This document shows, piece by piece, positions 12,754-25,422 of a stretch of 64,000 bases of DNA. This DNA is from Ursus arctos (Eukaryota; Chordata; Mammalia; Carnivora; Ursidae). Position numbers and translations under genes: made by a program. The stretch covers positions 42,948,177 through 43,012,176 of the forward strand of contig NW_026622863.1 in the NCBI RefSeq assembly GCF_023065955.2, read 5' to 3'. Within the stretch, counting starts at the first letter, position 1. The number at the start of each line of letters is the position of its first letter. The notes beneath the pieces were generated by a model, which was not told the DNA's origin, ran no database searches, and saw only the letters and a list, made by a program, of their open reading frames with translations.

Positions 12754-12956
12754 GGGGCACCTGGGTGGCACAGCGGTTAAGCGTCTGCCTTCGGCTCAGG
12801 GCGTGATCCCGGCGATCTGGGATCGAGCCCCACGTCGGGCTCTTCTGCTATGAGCCTGCTTCTTCCTCTCCCACTCCCCCTGCTTGTGTTCCCTCTCTCG
12901 ATGCCTGTCTCTATCTCTGTCAAATAAATAAATAAAATCTTAAAAAAAAAAAAAAA
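12754..12956 (+). repeat. Young carnivore SINE
   Basis: The full-length element starts GGGGCACCTGGGTGGCACAG and ends AAATAAATAAATAAAATCTT plus poly-A. The duplication AAACATTGATTGTGA flanks it (left copy near 12738-12752, right copy immediately after the poly-A). It lies only 54 bp from an inverted SINE. Confidence 0.94.
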
Positions 12957-12969
12957 CATTGATTGTGAA

Positions 12970-13398
12970 TTAGCTCCTGGTGATTTCTTTTTATCTTAAC
13001 CCATCTGTCATAGAAATTCCTCAAAGGGTAGGAAATTTGGACAGATCTCTTTGTTCTGTTGCTGTTGAAGATTTTTTTTTCTTATGTTTATACTCTTTTG
13101 AACATTTCAGTTTTTAACTAGGAAGACTGCATTATATTTCTATATGCAAATCATATTGCTCTCATGAAACTTGTCACCAGCATCTCATTTCTGGAACGTA
13201 TTCTAAAGCTTTCTTGATACTGTTTTCTCATGGTTCAGACCATTTTTAAAACTTTCTTAATATTTTTTTTTTAATTATCTGTTCTTTGATGCTGTCTGTT
13301 GTCCTCTTTTTTTTTAATACATGTGAACTTTGTTAGCTTTCATATCCCATTTTCATGGCTGCAGACACTTATTATAGGCTTATGAACAATACATCCTT
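12970..13398. other. Unassigned AT-rich sequence
   Basis: No gene, RNA or repeat signature recognised. It lies between two SINEs upstream of the KRAB exon and is probably intronic. Confidence 0.4.
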
Positions 13399-13411
13399 AT
13401 TTTTCTAGATT

Positions 13412-13617
13412 TTTTTTTTTTTACGATTTTATTTATTTATTTGCCAGAGAGAGAGCGCGCAAGATAGCACATGCATACACAAGCAGGGGGAGGCAGAAGG
13501 AGAAGCAGGGTTCCTGCTAAGCAAGAAGCCCAATGTGGGACTCAATCCCAGGACCCCGGGATCATGACCCGAGCCAAAGGCAGACACTTAACCAACTGAG
13601 CCACCCAGGTGTCCCTC
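13412..13617 (-). repeat. Carnivore SINE
   Basis: Poly-T followed by ACGATTTTATTTATTTATTT and a body ending in CAGGTGTCCC, flanked by ATTTTTCTAGATT at 13399-13411 and 13618-13630. Confidence 0.93.
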
Positions 13618-13630
13618 ATTTTTCTAGATT

Positions 13631-14266
<636 letters not shown>

Positions 14267-14511
14267 TGAAACATGTGGAACCTTTAAACGTTGGAGTGAG
14301 TTTGGCCTTTAGGTGCCTTTGCTCACATGAATGTGCGTGCTGCGGCTTTCACAACAAAAGGTCGTCCTTTCTTATGTTTCAGAGGCTGCATCCCCACAAA
14401 CCATGTCCTGTCTTTCAGAAAGCCTGGTTTCCCTGGGCCAGTGTCAATTCTTGAATGATTTTTTTGTTCCTGGTATTTATGTCCAAATCTTATGTTATTT
14501 CCCTTTGACAG

Positions 14512-14607
14512 GCTGTCCATTCACCAAACCTGATGTGATTTTCAAGCTGGAGCAAGAAGAAGAACCTTGGGTGGTGGAAGAAGAAGTGTTAAGGAGACAC
14601 TGTCCAG
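14512..14607 (+). CDS. ZNF569: KRAB-B box exon of the same gene
   Basis: This exon encodes GCPFTKPDVIFKLEQEEEPW and a short acidic tail ending RRHCP, a typical KRAB-B box that strengthens repression by KRAB-A. It is 96 bp long, preceded by CCCTTTGACAG and followed by the donor GTTAGT. It enters and leaves in phase 1, matching both neighbouring exons. The intron from KRAB-A is only 310 bp, whereas the next intron is 13,564 bp. Human ZNF569, as I remember it, differs at a few residues such as tyrosine in place of the cysteine at the second position. Confidence 0.93.
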
Positions 14608-15119
14608 GTTAGTTAGGGAGGGAACAGATGGGTGAGGAGGGGCCAGGACTCTTGAATGGTTGGTTAATCCTTGACTAATTGACCCCTCTGAAATGTTCTT
14701 GAAAGATATTTTCCTAAAGACTGTAAACTTTTAAGTGATAATTTGTGTGAATAATTTATTAACCTAAGATGTCTTTTGTAGAAAACATTCTTTCCACAGA
14801 CTTAAAGGACTAGTTGACTTTTTCACCTGTGTGCTAGATACCAAAATTTCCTAATTCATTTCCAGCTTTACATTGACAATCATTCTATTATTAGCATCTT
14901 CAGTCTCTCTGCCCACCTTGTTATATAGGATCCTTTCCTTTTGCATTCAAATATTCACATAACCGGTTGTTCAAATAAACTGTTGATGTTTATGTTTCAA
15001 GACTTTCTCTTCTTCCTTCCATTATAAATGCCTTAGCATTTTATTTTGTACTCGTAGTCACATTTCCCACTGTATTTTCAGCTTTTGCTCTCATACTCAG
15101 TAATGGCTATAGCTGTTTT
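14608..15119 (+). other. Start of the long KRAB-to-finger intron
   Basis: Unremarkable intron sequence between the KRAB-B donor and the L1-B insertion. No repeat or small RNA recognised. Confidence 0.6.
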
Positions 15120-15134
15120 ACTCAGTAACTTTTA
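15120..15134 (+). repeat. L1-B target-site duplication, left copy
   Basis: ACTCAGTAACTTTTA, identical over 15 bp to 21307-21321. Confidence 0.95.
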
Positions 15135-15432
15135 TTTTTTTTTTTAATTAAAAAAAAATTTTTTTTTATTATATTATGTCAGTAACCATACAGTACATCC
15201 CCGGTTTCCGATGTAAAGTTCGATGATTCATTAGTTGCGTATAACACCCACTGCACCATGCAATACGTGCCCTCCTTACTACCCATCACCGGTCTATCCC
15301 ATTCCCCTGCCCCCCTCCCCTCTGAGGCCCTCAGTTTGTTTCCCATAGTCCATAGTCTCTCATGCTTCATTCTCCCTTCTGATTACCCCCCCTTTCTTTA
15401 TCCCTTTCTTCCCCTACCGATCTTCCTAGTTC

Positions 15433-18400
15433 TTATGTTCCATAGATGAGAGAAATCATATGATAGTTGTCTTTCTCTGCTTGACTTATTTCACTTAGCA
15501 TTATCTCCTCCAGTGCCATCCGTGTTGCAGCAAATGTTGAGAATTCGTACTTTCTGATAGCTGAGTAATATTCCATTGTATATATGGACCACAACTTCTT
15601 ACTCCAGTCATCTGTTGAAGGGCATCTCGGCTCCTTCCACGATTTAGCTATTGTGGACATTGCTGCTATGAACATTGGGGTGCATACGGCCCTTCTCTTC
15701 ACTACGTCTGTATCTTTGGAGTAAATACCCAGTACTGCAATAGCTGGATCATAGGGTAGCTCAATTTTTAACTTGTTAAGGGACCTCCACACTGTTTTCC
15801 AGAGTGGCTGTACCAACTTGCATTCCCACCAACAATGTAGGAGGGATCCCCTTTCTCCACATCCTCTCCAGGATTGTTGTTTCTTCCCTTGTCAATTTTT
15901 GCCATTCTAACTGGCGTAAGGTGGTATCGTAGTGTGGTTCTGATTTGAATTTCCATGATGGCTAATGATTTTGAACATTTTTTCATGTGTCTGTTAGCCA
16001 TTTGTATGTCTTCATTGGAAAAGTGTCTGTTCATATCTTCTGCCCATTTTTTGATTTGTTTATTTGTTTCTCGTGTATTGAGTTTGAGAAGTTCTTTGTA
16101 GATCTTGGATACCAGTCCTTTATCTGTAGTGTCATTTGCAAATATCTTCTCCCATTCCGTGGGCTGCCTCTTAGTTTTTTTGACTGTTTCCTTGGCAGTG
16201 CAGAAGCTTTTTATCTTGATGAAGTCCCACAAGTTCATTTTATCTTTTGTTTCTCTTGCCTTTGGAGATGTGTCATGAAAAATGTTGCTGTGGCTGATGT
16301 CAAAGAGGTTGCTGCCTATGTTCTCCTCTAGAATTTTGATGGATTCCTGTCTCACATCGAGGTCTTTCATCCATTTGGAGTTTATCTTTGTGTATGGTGT
16401 GAGAGAGTGGTCAAGTTTGATTCTTTTGCATGTAGCTGTCCAATTTTCCCAGCACCATTTATTGAAGAGACTGTCTTTTTCCCACCGAATGTTTTTTCCT
16501 GCTTTGTCAAAAATTAGTTGCCCAAAGAGCCGAGGGTCCATTTCTGGGCTCTCTCTTCTGTTCCATTGGTCCATGTGTCTGTTTTTGTGCCAGTACCATG
16601 CTGTCTTTGTGATCACAGCTTTGTAGTACAGCTCGAAATCCGGCCTTGTGATGCCCCCAGCTTTGTTTTTCCTTTTCAACAGTTCCTTGGCGATTCGGGA
16701 ACTTTTCTGGTTCCATACAAATTTAAGGACTATTTGTTCCAGTTTTTTGAAAAATGTCATTGGTATTTTGATTGGGATAGCATTGAAAGTGTAGATTGCT
16801 CTGGGTAGCATGGACATTTTAACTATGTTAATTCTTCCGATCCATGAGCATGGAATATTTTTCCATCTTTTTGTGTCTTCTTCAGTGTCTTCCAAGAGTG
16901 ATTTATAGTTTCTAGAATATAGATTCTTTATGTCTCTGGTTAAGTTAATTCCAAGGTAACGTATGGTTTTTGATGCTATTGTAAATGGGATGGATTCACT
17001 AATTTCTCTTTCTTCAGTCTCATTAATCGTGTGTAGAAATGCAACTGATTTCTGAGCATTGATTTTGTATCCCGCCACATTACTGAATTGCTCTATAACT
17101 TCTAATAGTTTGGGAGTGGATTGTTTTGGGTTTTCCATATAGAGTATCATGTCATCTACGAAGAGAGACATTTTGACTTCTTCTTTGCCGATTTGGATAC
17201 CTTTTATCCCTTTTTGTTGTCTGATTGCTGTTGCAAGGACTTCTAGTACTGTGTTAAATAATAGTGGCGAGAGTGGGCATCCTTGTCATGTTTCTGATCT
17301 TAAGGGAAAGGCTTCCAGCTTTTCCCCATTGAGAATGAGATTTGCAGTAGGCTTTTCATAGATGGCTTTTATGAGATTGAGAAATGTACCTTCTATTCCT
17401 ACACTCTGAAGGGTTTTAATCAGGAAAGGATGCTGTATGTTGTCAAATGCTTTTTCTGCATCAATTGAGAGGATCATATGGTTCCTGAGTCTTTTCTTGT
17501 TGATATGATGTATCACGCTGATTGATTTGCGAATATTGAACCACGCTTGCATCCCAGGTATGAATCCCACTTGATCATGATGGATAATCCTTTTAATGTA
17601 CTGTTGGATTCTATTAGCAAGTATCTTGTTGAGGATTTTGGCGTCCATATTCATTAGGGAAATCGGTCTGTAATTCTCCTTTTTGATGGGGTCTTTGCCT
17701 GGTTTGGGAATCAAGGTAATATTGGCCTCATAGAATGGGTTTTGTAGCTTTCCTTCCGTTTCTATTTTTTGAAATAGCTTTAGGAGAATAGGTATTATTT
17801 CTTCTTTGAATGTTTGGTAGAATTCCCCAGGAAAACCGTCCGGGCCTGGACTTTTGTTATTTGGAAGGTTGCTTATCACTGACTCAATCTCTTCATAATT
17901 AATTGGCCTGTTTAAAAAATCAATTTCTTCCTGTTTCAATCTTGGTAGTTTATGGGTTTCCAGGAAGGCCTCCATCTCTTCCAGATTGCTTAATTTATTG
18001 GCATAAAGCTGTTGATAAAAGTTTCTAATAATGCTTCCAATTTCATTGGTGTTGGTTGTGACCTCTCCTTTTTCATTCATAATTTTATTTATTTGGGTCC
18101 TTTATTCTTTTGGATAAGTCTTGCCAGCGGTCTATCAATTTTATTCTCTCAAAGAACCAGCTTCTAGTCCTGTTGATCTGCTCTGCTGTACTTGTGGTTT
18201 CTAATTCATTGATTTCTGCTCTAATCTTGGTCAGCTGCTTCCTCGTGTGTGGATTAGGCCTGTCCCTCTGTTGCTGTTCCAGCTTCTTGAGGTGAGAATA
18301 TAAAAACTACATTTTAGATTTTTCTATTCTTTTGAGTGAGGCTTGGATGGCTATGTATTTCCCCCTTAGGACTGCCTTTGCAGTATCCCATAGGTTTTGG

Positions 18401-19240
18401 ACTGTTGTATTTTCATTCTCATTGGTCTCCATAAATTGATTTTTGATTTCCTGGTTATCGAGTCATTCCTGAGCAGGATGGTTCTTAGTCTCCAAGTGTT
18501 TGAGTTTCTTCCAAATTTTTCCTTGTGATTGAGTTCCAATTTCAGAGCGTTGTGGTCTGAGAATATGCAGGGGATAATTTCAGTCTTTTGGTATCGGTCG
18601 AGACCTGTTTTGTGTCCCAGAACATGGTCTATTCTTGAGAATGTTCCATGGGCATTAGAATAGAATGAGTATTCTTTGGTTCTGGGGTGTAATGTTCTAT
18701 ATATATCTATGAGGTCCAACTCAAGGAGTATGGCATTCAAAGGTCTTGTTTCTATGTTGGTTTTCTGCTCTGGTGCTCTGTCTATTACTGATAGTGGAGT
18801 GTTGAGGTCCCCTACTATTAACTTATTTTTAACTCTATGTCTCTTTATTCTGGTTAAGAGTTGGCTTGTGTATCTTGCTGCTCCCCTGTTGGGGCATATA
18901 TATTTATAATTGTCATATCCACTTGTTGGATACATCCTTTAAGAATAATATAGTGCCCTTCTGTGTCTCTAACTGTAGTCTTTAGTTTAAAATCCAATGT
19001 GTCTGATATGAGAATTGCTACCCCAGCTTTTTTTTGAGGTCCATTGGCGTGAAAGATGGTATTCCATCCCTTTACTTTCAGTCTGAATGTACCTTTAGGT
19101 TCCAAATGAGTCTCTTGTAGACACCAAATGGATGGGTCATGTCTTTTTATCCAATCTGCAACCCTGTGGCATTTATGGGAGCATTGAGGCCATTTACGTT
19201 GAGACTGATTATTGAGAGAGATGATTTTAATGATGCCATG
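15433..19240 (-). pseudogene. L1-B ORF2 (endonuclease-reverse transcriptase), disrupted
   Basis: ORF2p nicks target DNA and reverse-transcribes L1 RNA. Endonuclease text lies at 18366-19105 (INIYAP, GDLNTPLSVIDRA, SRIDHVLGHK), the first half of the reverse transcriptase at 17286-18080, and its second half plus the C-terminal region at 15768-17171 (467 codons open). The last piece is 15433-15816. At least three frame breaks separate these. The catalytic F-A-D-D box reads FVDD because codon 17157-17159 encodes valine instead of alanine, so the enzyme would probably be impaired even if the frame were intact. Confidence 0.88.
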
Positions 19241-19311
19241 TTGCCAGTAAAGTCTTTGTTTCTATAGATTGTGACTTTCTGTTCTGTATCACTCTTGGGG
19301 CCTTTTTACCT

Positions 19312-20165
19312 TTATAGAACCCCCCTTAATATCTCCTGTAGGGCTGGTTTCGTGGTTATGAAATTGGCCAATGACTGGCGATTCTGGAAGGTCTTTCTCT
19401 CTCCATCAATTCTGAATGACAGCCTTGCTGGATAGAGGATCCTTGCCTGCATGTTTTTCTCTGAAAGAGCTTTAAAAATGCCCCCCCAACCCTTTCTCTC
19501 ATTCCAGCCCTGTGTAGACAGGTCTGATGTAATTCTGACACCTTTGCCTTGGTACGTGAGAAATTTCTTTGCCCTGGCTGCTTTCAATACTGTATCCTTG
19601 GATCTAATATTTGCAAATGCACTATGATGTGATGTGGCGTAGGTTTGTCGTGGTTGAGCTTGGGAGGGGTCCTCTCTGCCTCTTGGACACGAATGTTTGT
19701 TTCCCTTTCTAGATTAGGGAAGTTTTCAGCTACAGTTTGTTCAGATATCTCTTCTAGCCCTCTGTTTTTCTCCACCCCCTCAGGGATGCCAATGATTCTG
19801 ACATTGGATCGTTTCATTGAGTCAGTGATCTCCCGTAACCTACATTCGTGGCCGTGGATTTTTCTAAGTTCAGAATCTATTTTCGCTTTTTCTTCTACTA
19901 ACCCATCCTCCAATTCGCTAATACGTTCTTCTGCCTTAGTGACCCTGGCCGACAGAGCCTCTAGTTTTGACTGCATTTGGTTCATAGAATTTTTAATTTC
20001 TGCCAGGTTCGCTCTCATTTCCGCCCTTAGAGATTCTATATTCTCATTAACATTTTCGTTAATATTTTTTTCAAGTCTACCCATCATCTTGACCATTGTT
20101 AGTCTGAATTCCATTTCTGATAATTTGGTTATATCCATATTCTTTAGTTCTGTGGCAGAGGCCAC
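19312..20165 (-). pseudogene. L1-B ORF1, one frameshift
   Basis: Pieces 19584-20165 and 19312-19587 together span most of ORF1p. They contain a coiled coil with repeated leucines and acidic residues (KLEALSARVTKAEERISELE), the RNA-recognition-like segment (NVRIIGIPEGVEKNRGLEEI) and the C-terminal domain ending ALQEILRGVL. The frame slips once near 19.59-19.61 kb, so a single full-length product is not made. Confidence 0.88.
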
Positions 20166-20316
20166 CTACTCATTGTCTTTTCTTTGCTGGGGCGGACTTC
20201 TCCTTCTCATCCTTCTGATGAGGAGAGCTTGCGGGGTTGTCTAGAGCCAAATTATTGACCGGGACCCATGCCATGCGCCCTTGTTTTATAAGGATCTTAG
20301 GAATGTGGCCTTCTTC

Positions 20317-20503
20317 TTTAAAGATTTTATTTATTTATGTGGCAGAGAGACAGCTAGCGAGAGAGGGAACACAAGCAGGGGAGTGGGAGAGGAAGAAGCA
20401 GGCTCCCAGCAGAGGAGCCCGATGAGGGACTCCTTTCCGGAACGCCGGGATCACGCCCTGAGCCGAAGACAGGTGCTTAATGACTGTACCACCCAGGCGC
20501 CCC
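20317..20503 (-). repeat. SINE embedded in the L1-B 5' UTR (subfamily-level insertion)
   Basis: A carnivore SINE is flanked by GGAATGTGGCCTTCTT (20300-20315) and GGGATGTGGGCTTCTT (20504-20519). Relative to the L1 it is in sense orientation. It shares with the L1-C copy the unusual stretch CCGGAAAGGAGTCCCTCATC, which no other SINE in the window has. Both therefore derive from one insertion in an L1 source element, not two independent events. Confidence 0.92.
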
Positions 20504-21306
20504 GGGATGTGGGCTTCTTGATTTTTCAGCCTGCCTTCTGGGGGAGGGGCCTGCCCCGCCGATACTCAGGCAACCCTGTTTGGGTAGAGTCTCTGTGTCC
20601 CCTGCGAGGGGGGATGGGGATGGGCATTCTCTGAGCCGGTATTTCCAGGCTTTTGTTCTCTGATGGCTTTCCCTGGCGGTTTGCTGTGCCTCCACTGAGA
20701 GTCAGAGCAGCAGTCACCAAATCTCAGACTCTGTCTCAGAACAGAGGGATCGCGGACTACTCTCCACTGATGTTTTGGCCATTTTAACTCTGTTACTGTT
20801 GGTGCTGCTCAGCCCTGCAGCGTCCCGGGATGTGCGCCCCACACCCGGCGTCCCTGCCCTCACTTCCAGGGCCGGCGCGTCTCTGTCCTTTGTGTTTCTA
20901 ACGCCGCCAGCCGCCCTCGCGCGCTCCTGGAGCTCCCAGTCTGTCTGGTTCCAGTGAGCACACTGCAGTTCCCGGCTCAGGGTCTCAGTCTTCTGTCTTG
21001 TGGGTGCCCTCCGGGAGTCCAGCCCGCTCCCCCGTGCAGGTGGCTACCGCTTCCCGGCGCCCGAACGCGGCGGCTCCCTCCCCCTTCCGTTTATCTTCCA
21101 ATATCTGTGCACGGTTTCATGGCTCCCCACTTCGTACCTCAATACTCAGCGCTGGAGATGTTCATTTGTAGAGATCCAGATGTATCTTCCTGCGTCTCAG
21201 GCTGATTCCGTGGATGTTCAGGCTGGTCTGATACCTATCCAGCTCGACTCGGGACCGGCTGAAAAAGGGGTCTCCTACTCCTCCGCCATCTTAACTCCCT
21301 GCCCCC

Positions 21307-21321
21307 ACTCAGTAACTTTTA
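21307..21321 (+). repeat. L1-B target-site duplication, right copy
   Basis: ACTCAGTAACTTTTA, identical to 15120-15134. The intron sequence resumes directly after it. Confidence 0.95.
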
Positions 21322-23834
21322 AAGTCAGTGATGCTTTTCTGTTAGCTTCCATTTTCTGCTACATTTGTCATGTATTTGTTCACACAATTTCCTGCACATG
21401 TATTTATACACACGCATATACATATATACTTGCATACACCTAACGACGAAATGTATATATATGTATATACATGTATTTCTAATTTGGTAGATATTGCCAC
21501 GTCTTTTTTAGCGCTCCAAAGAAACTACAACATTTTTATTTCTACCAGTCATTTCTGCGAACGTAGTAACTTTCCCAAAATGATAGGTGAAAAACAATTC
21601 ATCTTAGTTTGAATTTGTATTTCCTTTATTGTGAGTGAAGTCGAGGATGTTTTCATATGTTTAAACTCTGTACTTCTTTCTTTATGAACAGCTTATGTCG
21701 TTTCCCCCTTTTTCTGTTAAATTCTTAATCTGTGTGAATATATTGACGTGATTAGCCTTTTATCGGTTGTATGTTTTTCTGGTATTTTTTCACAGTTGGA
21801 CATTCCTCTTTGAAGTACTTTTTGCCACTTTTAAGTTTTTTTTTTTAATGTTCAGTTAGTTAAAATAATCTCCTCTTATGAGAGATTATCCTATGATTTT
21901 TTCCTTTATGTATATAGGTGAATTATGTCTACATACTTCTTAGTAATTACTTATCCTCACATTTTTGCTGTGAATTTAAAATTGTTCCAAATTTTTCAGG
22001 CTTTGAGTTCATTGTTATGCTGGTTTCATAAATAGAATTTAAAACCATTTCTTCTTGTTCTGGAATACTTATAATAGCTTGTAACTCCCTTAAAATTTTG
22101 GTTTATTTTACTTGTTCACCTACTTGGACCTTGTGGATTATTGAGGGAACGTGCTCTTGACAGCTTTTATCCATTGTTACTTTATAACTGTTTTATGTAG
22201 ATATTTTGTCTCTTCTGGCATTAGTTTTTGGTAATAGGTTATATTGTTCTAGAAAATTACCCACTTAATTTTGGTTTTCAAATTAATTTTTACAGAGTTG
22301 AACAACATAATTTCTGTAAATATTTAAGTTTGCCCTGTAGCTTTAAAGTTTACCGTATACTGATGTTCCAGGGTAGTCTTTTATATTTAACAACTTGTTT
22401 CATCTGTATTTTCCAATCTGTTGGTATAAAATTTCCCATAGTGTTGTTATTTTTGTCTTCATTAACTGAATATTTCTTAGCCAACATCATCAGATATTGG
22501 CTTTTGTTCATTCTCTCTGCACTCTCCTTCTGGGATTCCTAAAGATAGAGGCTAGATCTTTTTTCTCCATATATTTTTTTTCATTTCCTTTACTATTTTC
22601 TGCCTGCCTTTATCTCTATGTTGACTTCTCAGTAATTACCTGAGACATATGTTCAGATTTACTCATTCTCTCTTCAGCTGTGTTTATTCATCTTTTATCT
22701 CATTTTGTATTTTTAGAAATTCCTTTTTGGGGGGGGGGGCTTTTTCCCCCTATGTCTTTCTGGCCCTTTTTATTGATTTCTGCAGCTTATTTCTTGTTTG
22801 TGTTTTTTATCCTTTGCTTCTTTAAAAACATTCTATGTAGCTCTTCTGTTTTTTTGTATCTGACAGTTCTGATATTTTAAGTCCTCAGGGTTAAATATCT
22901 TGTTTTGATGATTTGCTTATTGTACTTGATTCTTCACGATTGATGACTGCTGATTATGAATTCAGCATTTTTAAACCTTTTTGCAATAATCTTATTGTCC
23001 TGAATTGGGGCTGTATTCTTCTGAAGATGATTCACATGTGCTTCTTGTAGGTGCCAACAGCTTTACCAAGTGAAGACCAGTTGCCTGTTCTTTGAATGTT
23101 CTGATCAACCTCAGTTGATCTTCTTTTCCTTATTCCTGGCCTGAGGCTTATGCTTCAATTAATAGGGCTTTCATTTGCCTGGGTAGTCAAGTCAGATTCA
23201 TCTTCTAGCTTGCTTTCTAAGTCCCTCTTGCAGACCTGATTTTGGCTATTACTTACTTATTTTTGTTTTATTCATTTTTAGTGTATGGTACTCAGGTGTG
23301 TTTGGTGGAGAGTATTGTGGTGTTCTTGGAGATTTATGCCCAGTGATGCATCAAAATTTGTTTTACCATTTTACCAGTGTGAGGTTACCGTACCATAATT
23401 TCAATACTAAAAGTACTATCTAGTGTCTTTTTCCCCCAACTTGCGTGGTATTCTTTGTTTTTGCTTGGTTTTATTTTTCTCTTCCATTTCTTTCCTTGGT
23501 TCTGCCATTTATTTGTTTTCCCTATCCCTGTTTTCTTACTGTTTCTTCATGTATTTGTTTGTATTTTGAGCTCTTGATTTATAGATTTATTTTCATTAAG
23601 CTTTTTCATTCATGAAATAGTCAACATTTTCACTTACTGTGTGCCATAATTGTTATAGCTGGTGCCTTTTGTCTCTCTTTATATCATGTTTCTTTTACGT
23701 TTTTTCTCTTTTAATACTTTTTATAGATCTGATTTCAGCACCTTCTCATTTTTAGTAGTAGGCTAGTTCTTCCTTGACTTGCCTTTTTAAAAAAGGGTAA
23801 TGTTAGGGAAAGAAAATGAGTACTCTGATTTAGA
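21322..23834 (+). other. Intron sequence with probable ancient L1 remnant
   Basis: It contains an imperfect TA/CA-rich microsatellite at about 21400-21470. At 21480-21850 there is text resembling the end of an old L1 ORF2 in antisense (GAATTTGTATTTCCTTTATTGTGAGTG-like). A poly-G run occurs near 22730-22739. The rest is AT-rich intron with no recognised feature. Confidence 0.45.
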
Positions 23835-24042
23835 ACAGGGACCATCAGCAAACTATGGTTTGTAGGCCTACTTATTTTGGAAAATAAAATTTCATTAAAA
23901 CATAGCCACACCCAGTCATTTACATCTTCTGTATGATTGCTTTCACATAATGGCAAAGTCGAATAGCTGCATTGAAGATTGTGTGACCCACAAAGCCTAA
24001 AATATTTACTGATACTTTAAGAAAAAGTTTACTAATTCTTGA
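23835..24042 (+). mobile_element. Ancient hAT-type non-autonomous DNA transposon
   Basis: Left end GACCATCAGCAAACTATGG and right end AAGTTTACTAATTCTTGAT form degraded terminal inverted repeats, matching a GGTCGGCAAACT / AGTTTGCCGACC pattern. The interior phrases AAATTTCATTAAAACATAGCC and CCCACAAAGCCTAAAATATT are those of a widespread mammalian MER5/Charlie-like element. The exact name is uncertain. Confidence 0.75.
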
Positions 24043-25208
24043 TGTATATGAATGCATCTGTTCTTCATGTTGAAGCCCTTTATTCTACATGGTTTTATGT
24101 ATAAAAGTATGCTTAGGCTTTATTTTCCCTCATCCAAAAAGGAACTGCCGCTGCAAGCTTTCTCGTAACACTGAATCTTACACTCTCACCCCAACAGACT
24201 TCTTCCTAAAAAAGTAAATGTACAGTGCTTCCTTGTTCAGTTCTGGCTGGGATATCTTGGGATAACAAGTCTCCTGTAACCAGTCTACACTCCCAAATTT
24301 CACTGTTGTATTTAATCATGAGATAATTAATTCTGCCCTTCAAGGTGTGATACCCGTTTTGACACTGTCAGCTGCTTGTTCTGCCCAAGATCAGCATGAA
24401 CAGCTGTCTTTTAGAATCCTTTTTCCCCTGTTCCCGCCATCACTGTATTTGTCAACACTAACTCATTTATTATAATTGGGGTTGCCGCCACCCCTAAGAT
24501 CATTCAAGAATCAATGAGAATTCACTCCCATTGTTTGTAGAGAGGAAAAGTGATTAGCTGCTTTTCCATTCCACCATCTTAAAACATGGAGTTTTGTGTC
24601 ACATCTGATATTTTGGTCTTGCCCTTGGAATTCTTTTTCATTTCTATTTGGATGGTACTTTGGCAACCTAATCTTACCTTCTTCAACATCATTTGCTTAA
24701 TGGAACTTCTCTTTTTTCCCTAAGTGATCCAGAAGGTTAGTACTCTGCCTTCATTTCTACATTTGTAATCTGCAACCAAGTCTCTTTTACCTGCTTTAGA
24801 GTTGCACAGGAATTTTCCCTTCCTTTATTATCACTCTGGCAGAGACGGAGAAAAATCTCCATTTTCCAATCTTGGAGCTGAGCAGCAACAGGGAGCTGAA
24901 TGTTACCCTTCAGTATATGGGCTTGCACTTACTCTGTGCTTGAGCCGGTTCCTTTATTTTGTATCCTCTGCCTCATGTCCCTCCCTGACTTGATGGCATT
25001 TCTGCTTCCATTTCTTAAGAGTGATCTTCCATCTCCTCTTAGGTAGTCTTTGTTAGTTTATGCATTTTTCTTTCTTTATCTCACACTGGTGTGATTTTGG
25101 GTGGGATGAAATAAATTCATGTATTTATTATACAATATTTAAGCTCAGTTTCTCCCTCTGTTTTCCCTTCTGCTCACAGTACTTACTCCCTATCCAGTCA
25201 CACTAAGT
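24043..25208 (+). other. Intron sequence, nothing recognised
   Basis: Mixed-composition intron of the zinc-finger gene. No SINE, L1 or exon signature was recognised. The short open frames (for example 24802-24993) have no motif support. Confidence 0.45.
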
Positions 25209-25224
25209 AGGCTCTTCCAGTTTT

Positions 25225-25422
25225 TTTTTTTTTAAAGATTTTATTTATTTATTCGACAGAGATAGAGACAGCCAGCGAGAGAGGGAACACAAGCAGGGGG
25301 AGTGGGAGAGGAAGAAGCAGGCTCACAGCAGAAGAGCCTGACGTGGGGCTCGATCACATAACGCCGGGATCACGCCCTGAGCCGAAGGCAGACGCTTAAC
25401 CGCTGTGCCACCCAGGCGCCCC
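25225..25422 (-). repeat. Young carnivore SINE
   Basis: Minus strand, ending GGCGCCCC, with the perfect duplication AGGCTCTTCCAGTTTT at 25209-25224 and 25423-25438. Confidence 0.95.

Larger units (their letters stand above)
15135..21306 (-). mobile_element. L1-B: near full-length LINE-1 in the zinc-finger gene intron
   Basis: The minus-strand L1 has a 3' T/A-rich tail at its left end, then 3' UTR, ORF2, ORF1 and a GC-rich 5' UTR. Its 5' terminus (complement of CCGCCATCTTAACTCCCTG) lies at about 21.3 kb. Length is 6.17 kb with a perfect 15-bp target-site duplication. Insertion is antisense to the host gene. Its 5' UTR carries an internal SINE (20317-20503) at the same site as in L1-C. Open frames are longer than in L1-A but broken, so it is not currently autonomous. 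Confidence 0.96.

Noticed and set aside
12754..12956. tRNA gene suggested by A- and B-box-like sequence
   Set aside because: The boxes belong to the tRNA-derived head of a carnivore SINE with poly-A tail and target-site duplication. The same applies to the other SINEs.
15768..17171. 467-codon minus-strand frame as a host gene
   Set aside because: It is the ORF2 second half of L1-B. It has no introns, promoter or independent start.
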